7,593 bases of DNA from Candidatus Gorgonimonas leptogorgiae (lineage in GTDB: Bacteria > Pseudomonadota > Gammaproteobacteria > Pseudomonadales > Endozoicomonadaceae). How positions within the stretch are numbered: the first letter of the stretch is position 1; each line of letters begins with the position of its first letter. The translations under genes were made by a program, and so were the position numbers. Below are positions 1-6,240 of this stretch, piece by piece. The stretch covers positions 1 through 7,593 of the forward strand of contig CAKNAD010000142.1 in assembly GCA_929200515.1 (NCBI GenBank), given 5' to 3'. The notes below the pieces were generated by a model. It was not told the origin of the DNA. It did no database searches and worked only from the letters and a program-made list of their open reading frames with translations.

Positions 1-1
1 T

Positions 2-1642
2 AAGCTAGCAACAGTGTTGACAGCTGGAGAAACCATTACTAACTATAATTATTTTAAAGCAAAAACTTTAAAAGTAGACCATGCAGCTGGTAACAATAAT
101 ATTTACTTTAATAATTTCACTAAAAAAGCAATTGCAGAATTTACTGATATTATTAATGAAGATCATCTTAGTATAGACAATCAAGGTAGTTTATTATTGC
201 AGGGATCTAGTACTATAGGTAATTATATTGGCAGAGCAACTAGTGAACTAGTTGTTACTCTTCCAAGTAAAAATCCGAGAAAGAAAGCATTAGTAACTAC
301 AGTAACAACAATGCTAGACGCAGGTGCTAAAATTATTTTAAATGCAACAACCTCACTAGGTTATTTAACTAATGCTTCACCAGTTATTAATATAATTCAG
401 GCTAGCTCGCTAATAATTGGCGGTACAATCGATGAGTTTCTTTATAGCAGAGTTTATGATTATTCATCAAATACCATTAATAAGCAGATACAAACAAACT
501 CTATGTTTATAAGCATAACTGAGGTAACCGCAATTAGACAAAGTAGCAATGATTATCTGCAAGCTAAGTTAGAATTAGCTACTATTCCACAACAGTTGTT
601 CTCTTATTATCAAAGTAAATTAACAACATCGTTGTTAGGTAATGCTTTATTAAAATCTAAACAGCAAGTAAAAACTCAACTAACAAGAGGAGCAACTAAA
701 GCAACAGCCTCATCAGTTTCAAACATTGATGTTTCAGGAGTAGAGTTTTATAAATCTATAGATAATCATTTTATGATCACAAAAGATATAGCTACAGATT
801 ATAATACTAGGTTAATACAACAACAGCAAGTTAGAAATAGGTTCTATGACTACAATATATATGAGCCTAAATATAATATACGTACTTATATAGCTAGGAG
901 AAACGGAAATGATAAACAGCATAACTGGCATGAAATGGTATTATCTGTTGGTGGTGTATCTGAAGTAAATACCACAACGTTTGGGTTTAATTTTGTTTAT
1001 TTAGCTAATAAATTATCTACTAAGAACTTACCTAAAACTGATATAGATGGTTATCATGGAGTAGTTCATGTTGCTTATGATTTGAATGGCATCAGTTTGA
1101 GCGCTTCAGGTATTTACGGTGTAACTAATTATAAAAATAAAAATATTACTGGAAAACATACTAATGAGTTTTCGCTTGATGTTGCCACTAGTTATCGATT
1201 TATTGTAGAGGATATTAGTATAAATTTAGGTGTAGATTCAAAATTTATAGGTGTAAATTTATCTAGTCATAGTTATAAAGATACAGCTAATAAAGTTACA
1301 AATAAGGATAAATCATTTATATCCTTAGGTTGCTTTATTGAAATAGCGACATTTAAACGGCTCTATAATATGTTCAGAGGTATTGGCAAAGTTAGCGTCT
1401 CATTACATAATAGCTACACTTATATTGCTGGAATAGTAAATAACGATAATATAATAGTAGTAGATGCAAATAATAACCCTAAATCTGTGCCACAAGATAA
1501 ATTTAACAATCATAGATTTTATACTACTTTAAAAACTCAGCTATATTATAATGCTTGGTTTTATAGTTTATCGCTTGATTATAGTAAGAAAGCTCATCAA
1601 AATATATACGGCGGTAATATTGCCGTTGGGTATAAGTTTTAA
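2..1642 (+). CDS. Autotransporter-like outer-membrane protein, C-terminal part (5' truncated by window edge)
   Basis: The reading frame is open from base 2 to a TAA stop, so the gene starts upstream; the GTG at 14 has no convincing ribosome-binding site and is not taken as the start. Residue numbers count from that GTG. Residues 1-190 are rich in Asn, Thr, Ser, Ile and Gly with short alternating polar/hydrophobic stretches, as in a beta-helical passenger. Residues 190-300 look like a linker. Residues 305-542 hold many alternating-residue strands separated by polar turns and finish in GYKF with a terminal Phe, the usual end of an outer-membrane beta-barrel recognised by the Bam machinery. This layout fits a type V (classical autotransporter) protein that displays its passenger on the cell surface. 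The barrel is near the short end of the usual size. The passenger's role, and whether a signal peptide exists, cannot be seen here. The fold call is fairly sure; the function is unknown. Confidence 0.72.
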   Translation, partial: KLATVLTAGETITNYNYFKAKTLKVDHAAGNNNIYFNNFTKKAIAEFTDIINEDHLSIDNQGSLLLQGSSTIGNYIGRATSELVVTLPSKNPRKKALVTTVTTMLDAGAKIILNATTSLGYLTNASPVINIIQASSLIIGGTIDEFLYSRVYDYSSNTINKQIQTNSMFISITEVTAIRQSSNDYLQAKLELATIPQQLFSYYQSKLTTSLLGNALLKSKQQVKTQLTRGATKATASSVSNIDVSGVEFYKSIDNHFMITKDIATDYNTRLIQQQQVRNRFYDYNIYEPKYNIRTYIARRNGNDKQHNWHEMVLSVGGVSEVNTTTFGFNFVYLANKLSTKNLPKTDIDGYHGVVHVAYDLNGISLSASGIYGVTNYKNKNITGKHTNEFSLDVATSYRFIVEDISINLGVDSKFIGVNLSSHSYKDTANKVTNKDKSFISLGCFIEIATFKRLYNMFRGIGKVSVSLHNSYTYIAGIVNNDNIIVVDANNNPKSVPQDKFNNHRFYTTLKTQLYYNAWFYSLSLDYSKKAHQNIYGGNIAVGYKF

Positions 1643-1643
1643 G

Positions 1644-1675
1644 CTGTAGTGGCAAACATGCTACTGCAGTTTTTT
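1644..1675 (+). terminator. Rho-independent terminator of the autotransporter-like gene
   Basis: Just after the TAA stop, a 10-bp stem (CTGTAGTGGC with GCTACTGCAG, allowing two G-U pairs) closes a 6-base loop AAACAT and runs straight into six T residues. This is a textbook intrinsic terminator for rightward transcription. On the opposite strand the same hairpin is followed by CTTAAAAC with no T-run, so it is not a good terminator for the convergent pcnB. Its 3' arm and T-tract lie inside the last codons of pcnB. Confidence 0.85.
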
Positions 1676-3028
1676 CTTAGGATTGCTCTTTTTCTTGTGA
1701 TGTTTATTTTTTATTAGTGCTTTTATCATGTTATCTTGTTTTGATTTATCTAGATATTGTATTTTATCCCACCAATCATATGTAGAGTTTTCTAACAGGC
1801 ATGCGCTATCTCTAATACCTAAAAAATCAAAAGCGGCTCGAAATCTAGGATGTGATAATACGAGATAAATTTGTTTGGGTTTACGATTTTCTAATTTATA
1901 CTGTAACTCCCATATCTCTCTTATAGTACTAACAAAATATTTGGGTATCGAAGTACAAACTATTTGTTCAGATATAACTTGTTTTATTGCTTGTTGTCTT
2001 GCAGGAATGCGATCTATGCCGTTGGCGATGTATTTTGCTGTAAGGTATTTAACCGGCTTCCATAATAATACAGCTAACATAAACGATGGCGATATAGTTT
2101 TGCCTTTAATAATTCTTGCATCGGTATTTCTTGTTGCTTTGTATACAAAATCTTTATATTTATGGTCTGCCTCTAAAAACTTATTTGGTACAGGGAAAAG
2201 ATGACGGAATAAATCGAATTTTATTAATTGCTTAAAAATATCTGTTAGATACCCAGTATACATTAATTTTACTACTTCGTTATATCTTCTTCCTGGGGGG
2301 ACATCTTCTAACAAATGCGATAGCGGTAAAATAGCTGTTTCGGTAGCATGTTCTAATTCAAATTTTAACATGCAAGAAAATCTTACTGCTCTGATCATTC
2401 TAACAGGATCTTCTTTGTATCTTGCTTCAGCATCGCCAATTATTCTTAATATATTATTGTTTAGATCTTCAATGCCATTAGAAAAATCTAATAGCTTATT
2501 ATGCTTGTGATCGTAATAAATTGCATTAATAGTAAAGTCGCGACGAATAGCGTCGTCTTCTATGGTTCCATAAGTGTTATCTAATAATAACCTACCAGAT
2601 TTAGATTTTTTGCTTTTTCTCTCGCTACAAGCTCTAAATGTAGCTACTTCAATTACTTCACGCCCAAAAACCACGTGAATTAATTTAAATCTTCTGCCTA
2701 TTAATCTTGAGTTTTTAAATAATGCTAAAATTTGCTCTGGTGTAGCATCGGTTACTATATCAAAATCTTTTGGCGATAAATTTAGCAGGATATCTCTTAC
2801 GCAACCACCAACAGCATAAGCTAAATAGCCTTTCTTAATTAATTTTGATATAACTTTTGTAGCATTATGATTGATTTTACGAGAAACTAATACAGACTCG
2901 GGTTTGTGTTCTGTATACGTAAGTTCATTGTTACGCAGTTGCAATTTGCTATCCCTGTTTTTTTTATAAAAAACATATAATAAAATATTAATTATTAATA
3001 ATAGAAGAATTGATCCAATAAAAAGCAT
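1661..3028 (-). CDS. pcnB: Poly(A) polymerase I with N-terminal membrane segment
   Basis: This 455-residue protein adds 3' adenosine tails to RNA, which promotes decay by exonucleases. Numbered from the chosen ATG, residue 2-21 is a strongly hydrophobic stretch followed by KKNR, resembling a signal anchor with the catalytic part in the cytoplasm. The nucleotidyltransferase core follows: GGCVRD at 74-79, the metal-binding DFD at 88-90, the GRRFKLIHVVFG segment near 111-122 that marks PAP I rather than CCA-adding enzymes, RRDFTINA near 162-169 and EDPVRMIRAVRF near 206-217. The C-terminal helical part contains HPRFRAAFDFLGIR and ends in a lysine-rich tail, as in E. coli PcnB. The ATG at 3028 is chosen because AAGG lies 6 bases before it. 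A TTG at 3109 would add 27 residues but has no Shine-Dalgarno sequence. The gene lies 97 bases downstream of gpmI on the same strand with no terminator seen between them, so cotranscription is likely. Confidence 0.92.
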   Translation of the reverse strand: MLFIGSILLLLIINILLYVFYKKNRDSKLQLRNNELTYTEHKPESVLVSRKINHNATKVISKLIKKGYLAYAVGGCVRDILLNLSPKDFDIVTDATPEQILALFKNSRLIGRRFKLIHVVFGREVIEVATFRACSERKSKKSKSGRLLLDNTYGTIEDDAIRRDFTINAIYYDHKHNKLLDFSNGIEDLNNNILRIIGDAEARYKEDPVRMIRAVRFSCMLKFELEHATETAILPLSHLLEDVPPGRRYNEVVKLMYTGYLTDIFKQLIKFDLFRHLFPVPNKFLEADHKYKDFVYKATRNTDARIIKGKTISPSFMLAVLLWKPVKYLTAKYIANGIDRIPARQQAIKQVISEQIVCTSIPKYFVSTIREIWELQYKLENRKPKQIYLVLSHPRFRAAFDFLGIRDSACLLENSTYDWWDKIQYLDKSKQDNMIKALIKNKHHKKKSNPKKKLQ

Positions 3029-3034
3029 TTTTTG

Positions 3035-3038
3035 CCTT
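3035..3038 (-). promoter_or_regulatory. Ribosome-binding site that decides the pcnB start
   Basis: On the minus strand AAGG stands 6 bases before the ATG at 3028. The longer reading-frame start (TTG at 3109) is preceded by AT-rich sequence without a purine-rich site. This supports the shorter protein, whose N-terminus then begins almost directly with the hydrophobic segment. Confidence 0.6.
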
Positions 3039-3125
3039 GAAATAAAGAAATAAACTTTCAGTCCTATGTAATAATCTACTAAATTTTCACACTCTTTATA
3101 CAGCTTCAAGTTAACTATAATATAG

Positions 3126-4649
3126 CTAGCATATTAAAGAGTTGCCTGTCATTTCAACTGGTTGTTCGATATTCAGAAGATCCAGTATTGTAGGAGCTAT
3201 ATCTGCTAGTATACCATTTTTTAGCTTTAATTTTCTATTCCCTATGTAAATAAGTGGTACTGGGTTACAAGTATGTGCAGTATGTGGCTGTTTTGTTATG
3301 ACATCTAACATTTTTTCGGCATTTCCATGATCTGCTGTTATTAAAATTTGAGCATTTACTTCTAATGCTGCTAATTCGATAGTTGCTATGCATTTATCTA
3401 TAGCCTCTACAGCTTTAACAGCAGCATTAAAATTACCAGTATGACCTACCATATCGCAATTTGCATAATTACATATTATGCAATCGTAGTTACCACTTTT
3501 TATAGCTTTAACTAAATTCTCTGTTAACTCAGCAGCACTCATTTCTGGTTGCATATCGTAGGTATCGACCTTAGGAGATGGCACTAATATTCTATCTTCA
3601 TTATTAAATGGCTGCTCACGACCACCATTAAAAAAATAAGTCACATGTGCATATTTTTCAGTTTCGGCTGCCCTTAGCTGGGTTTTGTTACAGTTTTGCA
3701 ATACCTCGCCTAAGCAATTATTAATAGACACAGGTGGGAAGATAACCGTAGAGTTAAGACCGTCTTTGTATTTAGTTAAAGTCATAAATTCTGCTAACTG
3801 TGGCTTGCTAGCTCGATTAAAGCCATTAAAGTCTGGCTTGATAAAAGCTTCTGTTAGCTGTATTGCTCTGTCGGCTCTAAAATTCATAAAAATAGCTAGA
3901 TCATCTTTTGCCATTATAGTTTGCGAAGCTATACAGCTAGGCTGGATAAATTCATCGGTTTCGCCACGCTGATAAGCAGCTTCTATAGCTTCTTTAGTAG
4001 TTGCATACTGATGCACTTCGTTACTATTAGTTGTAAGCATATCGTAAACTTGCTGGACTCTATCCCAGCGATTATCTCGATCCATCGCAAAAAACCTACC
4101 AGATACAGTTGCTATTTTTCCTAGCTGTACCTGTTGTAGATGATCTTCTAAGTTAGCAACATATTGTAATGCGCTTTTAGGAGCTGTGTCTCTGCCATCG
4201 GTAAATACATGAATAAATAACTTGTTAATACCCTCTGTTTTTGCCATATCAACTAATGCGTGAATATGGCTATCGTGGCTGTGTATGCCACCAGGAGATA
4301 ACAAACCTAATATATGAACTGCTGAATCTTGCTGTTTTGCCTTACTAAAGGCATCTACTAGTTTGTTATTAGCAAAAAATTCTTTAGTGGCAATAGATGC
4401 AGATATCCGGGTGAAATCTTGATAGATAATTCTACCTGCGCCTAAATTCATGTGCCCGACTTCGCTATTGCCCATTTGTTTATCGGGTAAGCCGACATCT
4501 TTACCGGAACCAGAGATTAATGCATTTGGATTTTCCTTTAATAACCGGTCTATACATGGTTTATTAGCAGCAGTAATTGCATTATAACTAACCTCTTTGC
4601 TATATCCATAGCCATCTAGTACAACAAGAATTGTAGTTTGCTTATTCAT
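3126..4649 (-). CDS. gpmI: 2,3-bisphosphoglycerate-independent phosphoglycerate mutase
   Basis: This cytoplasmic glycolytic enzyme interconverts 3- and 2-phosphoglycerate through a phosphoserine intermediate and uses Mn2+ ions. The 507 residues match the family's normal length (about 510). Active-site residues are all visible: Asp12 in LDGYG, the phosphorylated Ser62 in MGNSEVGH, His123 in GGIHSH, DGRD at 151-154, Arg185 and Arg191 in GRFFAMDRD, FRADR at 257-261, Lys332 in EKYAH, Asp399 and His403 in NCDMVGHTG, Asp440-His441 in TADHGNAE, and His459 in HTAHT. The sequence reads closest to gammaproteobacterial GpmI. The ATG start aligns exactly with the family's N-terminus, although the Shine-Dalgarno sequence is weak (AAAAGA about 12 bases upstream). 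The gene is transcribed from a strong-looking promoter about 50 bases upstream and is probably the first gene of a gpmI-pcnB unit. No truncation or missing catalytic residue is seen. Confidence 0.97.
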   Translation of the reverse strand: MNKQTTILVVLDGYGYSKEVSYNAITAANKPCIDRLLKENPNALISGSGKDVGLPDKQMGNSEVGHMNLGAGRIIYQDFTRISASIATKEFFANNKLVDAFSKAKQQDSAVHILGLLSPGGIHSHDSHIHALVDMAKTEGINKLFIHVFTDGRDTAPKSALQYVANLEDHLQQVQLGKIATVSGRFFAMDRDNRWDRVQQVYDMLTTNSNEVHQYATTKEAIEAAYQRGETDEFIQPSCIASQTIMAKDDLAIFMNFRADRAIQLTEAFIKPDFNGFNRASKPQLAEFMTLTKYKDGLNSTVIFPPVSINNCLGEVLQNCNKTQLRAAETEKYAHVTYFFNGGREQPFNNEDRILVPSPKVDTYDMQPEMSAAELTENLVKAIKSGNYDCIICNYANCDMVGHTGNFNAAVKAVEAIDKCIATIELAALEVNAQILITADHGNAEKMLDVITKQPHTAHTCNPVPLIYIGNRKLKLKNGILADIAPTILDLLNIEQPVEMTGNSLIC

Positions 4650-4698
4650 TGTATTTTTAATCTTTTAATAATGTAGAGTTTTTAATATATACCTAGAA

Positions 4699-4727
4699 AT
4701 TATATACTTATAGTTAGTTTAATTCAA
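4699..4727 (-). promoter_or_regulatory. Sigma70-type promoter of gpmI
   Basis: Read on the minus strand, TTGAAT (4727-4722) is followed after exactly 17 bases by a perfect TATAAT (4704-4699). Transcription would start near 4692, giving a leader of about 43 bases before the gpmI ATG. The whole intergenic region is AT-rich, so chance -10 matches are common. The perfect -10 with ideal spacing and good -35 still makes this the best promoter in the window. Confidence 0.68.
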
Positions 4728-4743
4728 GAATTGTTAGCTTGAA
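4723..4743. repeat. Inverted repeat TTCAAG-N9-CTTGAA between the divergent genes
   Basis: A perfect 6-base dyad with a 9-base spacer covers the -35 element of the gpmI promoter and lies about 20 bases upstream of the candidate promoter for the rightward pair. The left arm also sits in a smaller dyad, AATTC-AA-GAATT (4721-4732). The position fits an operator for a dimeric regulator, but short dyads arise by chance in AT-rich DNA and no regulator is encoded here. Confidence 0.35.
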
Positions 4744-4760
4744 CAGCCTAAAATTCCTTT

Positions 4761-4810
4761 TTGACACGCCAACTAAAAACATTTACTTTTTCACTAAAAT
4801 TCTTTAGAAT
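4761..4810 (+). promoter_or_regulatory. Candidate promoter(s) for the tandem paralog genes
   Basis: Two overlapping possibilities are visible. A perfect -35 TTGACA (4761-4766) is followed after 17 bases by a poor -10, TACTTT (4784-4789). Alternatively TTTACT (4782-4787) is followed after 17 bases by a good -10, TAGAAT (4805-4810). Either would place the start of transcription 40-70 bases before the GTG of the first paralog. No comparable promoter is seen before the second paralog, so both genes are probably read from here. Confidence 0.45.
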
Positions 4811-4838
4811 ACAGCTTATAGTTCATGGAATGAATAGC

Positions 4839-4915
4839 ACCATAAAATAAAGGAATATTTATTGTGATAGAACGGACACCTTCACCAACACCTGCTAGTT
4901 TGCATTTTTCTCAAG
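4839..4915 (+). repeat. Duplicated 5' block, copy 1 (ribosome-binding site, start and leader codons)
   Basis: This 77-base block recurs at 6164-6240 with a single mismatch (G at 4898, C in the other copy). A looser match extends leftward to 4825. It contains the Shine-Dalgarno AAAGGA (4849-4854), 9 bases before the GTG start at 4864, and the first 17 codons. The identity includes the non-coding leader, so the duplicated unit began upstream of the coding sequence. Confidence 0.9.
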
Positions 4916-6144
4916 CAACTAAAAATAAAGCAGCTACTTTTAACGGTAGATGCATTATAATTATCAATCCATTCACTTATGGCTGCGGAGATAAATATTT
5001 AGCTGTTAAATTAAGCCGAATAATTCATTTGCAAAATATTAAAGTAACAATTATAAAAATAAACACATTTATGCTTGATGATGAATCTAACAAAGCGGTG
5101 GATATTGCTGAATTCTACAACGATATAATATCAGAAAACGATGCTACGCTCGCATCTATAGCACAAACAAATAATAAGGTTGCATTTGTTGTCGCTCCTG
5201 CTGATTTACTAAGATTTACTCAGGCTGAGCTATTAATCAACTTAATACAAACCATATATAATTATGATAAAACAACCCCCATTTTTATTAATGAAATGGG
5301 AATTTCGATGGATGCTCCAGATGAAATTATACAATATACGCTAGGATTTGAAGAAGATGAAATCGGATACTTACCTTTAAGCAAAGAAGCTATAACCCAA
5401 ATCGAACAAACCCACCATGCACATACAAGCAACCTTATAGATAGCTTTCAGTTAAGTTTTAACCCAGATCATCTGTATTTTGTAGGATATTTATCTTCTT
5501 TTATTGATCCTAGGATAAACGCACTTTTTGTGGATATATTTATTGATAATACTCAAACAGAATATGCGCCAGATAACAACGTATCTCACTATCTAATGTC
5601 TTATACCGATTTTACTATGGATATAATAACAGAGCTAGATAAAAAATTTATAGAAGTTATGCTACAATATAAACTTAATTTGTATCACTACAATGAAAAT
5701 AAGCTTACTTTAATCAATTCTTATAATACAGATAAACAATATAATCCTGTAGTTAATATTTATTGTGGAGGTATGATTCCACAGGATGTTTTTTTTAGCT
5801 TTATTAGAGTTGCTACAGATGGCATTATGACGGGAGATCATTCGTTATCTGAGTATATTTCTATTAAGAAATCTTTTCCGCATTATCAACAGCAACCCTT
5901 CAAAGCAGCTATGGTTGAATCTATCTTATATATGGCTAAACAAATCGGTGGCAAACCTTTAACAGAGTATCTTGCAACTAAAATACTCGGATTTAACGGC
6001 GAAAATGCTCCTATGGAATTCAACATATTAAAGAATGATTTATTAGATAAAATAAATGAAACAGATGTAAAACAAAAATTTGAACAAGCCTTAGTTGCAA
6101 AAAATGCAGAACCTCTGTTAATTAAGATATTTAGTGATATCTAG
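4864..6144 (+). CDS. Unrecognised protein, possible EarP/GT-B-like glycosyltransferase, paralog 1
   Basis: I do not recognise a named family. The 426-residue protein has no signal peptide or membrane segment and is probably cytoplasmic or secreted without a classical signal. It opens with a Thr/Pro-rich leader (residues 1-17). A hydrophobic strand with a Gly-rich turn and GCGDK (31-44) then leads into a basic helix, like the first Rossmann unit of a GT-B enzyme. At 299-330 comes IYCGGMIPQD, a helix, and TGDHSLSE, similar in order and spacing to the PQ...GEDS donor-sugar region of EarP, the EF-P arginine rhamnosyltransferase. A further conserved patch, NLIDSFQLSFNPDHLYF, lies at 190-206. The C-terminal 26 residues are nearly identical to those of the next gene. 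The GTG start is chosen because AAAGGA lies 9 bases upstream and the same context precedes the paralog. The glycosyltransferase idea is inference from motif layout; the gene itself is certain. Confidence 0.85.
   Translation: MIERTPSPTPASLHFSQATKNKAATFNGRCIIIINPFTYGCGDKYLAVKLSRIIHLQNIKVTIIKINTFMLDDESNKAVDIAEFYNDIISENDATLASIAQTNNKVAFVVAPADLLRFTQAELLINLIQTIYNYDKTTPIFINEMGISMDAPDEIIQYTLGFEEDEIGYLPLSKEAITQIEQTHHAHTSNLIDSFQLSFNPDHLYFVGYLSSFIDPRINALFVDIFIDNTQTEYAPDNNVSHYLMSYTDFTMDIITELDKKFIEVMLQYKLNLYHYNENKLTLINSYNTDKQYNPVVNIYCGGMIPQDVFFSFIRVATDGIMTGDHSLSEYISIKKSFPHYQQQPFKAAMVESILYMAKQIGGKPLTEYLATKILGFNGENAPMEFNILKNDLLDKINETDVKQKFEQALVAKNAEPLLIKIFSDI
6059..6133 (+). repeat. Duplicated 3' block, copy 1
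   Basis: These 75 bases, encoding the conserved C-terminal stretch from about TDVKQKFEQA to LLIKIF, recur at 7369-7443 with three mismatches (6091, 6095, 6126). Identity stops abruptly before the stop codon, after which the two genes have unrelated tails. Confidence 0.88.
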
Positions 6145-6163
6145 TATTAATGGAATGAAATAT

Positions 6164-6240
6164 ACCATAAAATAAAGGAATATTTATTGTGATAGAACGG
6201 ACACCTTCACCAACACCTGCTACTTTGCATTTTTCTCAAG
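6164..6240 (+). repeat. Duplicated 5' block, copy 2
   Basis: This is the second copy of the leader block at 4839-4915, at a constant offset of 1325 bases without gaps. It carries the same AAAGGA site (6174-6179) and GTG start (6189). It fills most of the 44-base gap between the two paralogs, which leaves no room for a terminator and supports cotranscription. Confidence 0.9.

Noticed and set aside
14..16. GTG as the true start of the autotransporter-like gene
   Set aside because: The frame stays open to the window edge, only four codons precede it, and no ribosome-binding site is visible. The protein also lacks a signal peptide here.
1875..2204. 109-codon open frame on the + strand
   Set aside because: It lies entirely antisense to the conserved coding sequence of pcnB and has no ribosome-binding site or recognisable protein features.
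3029..3109. 27-residue N-terminal extension of PcnB from a TTG codon
   Set aside because: The TTG has no Shine-Dalgarno sequence, whereas the ATG at 3028 has AAGG at good spacing. The extension does not resemble any PcnB N-terminus.
3685..4124. Two overlapping + strand open frames of 95 and 67 codons
   Set aside because: Both are antisense to the catalytic regions of gpmI, whose frame is unequivocal.
4650..4863. Small RNA, riboswitch or tRNA in the divergent intergenic region
   Set aside because: No tRNA-like cloverleaf, conserved riboswitch core or terminator hairpin could be found; only promoter-like elements and one dyad are seen.
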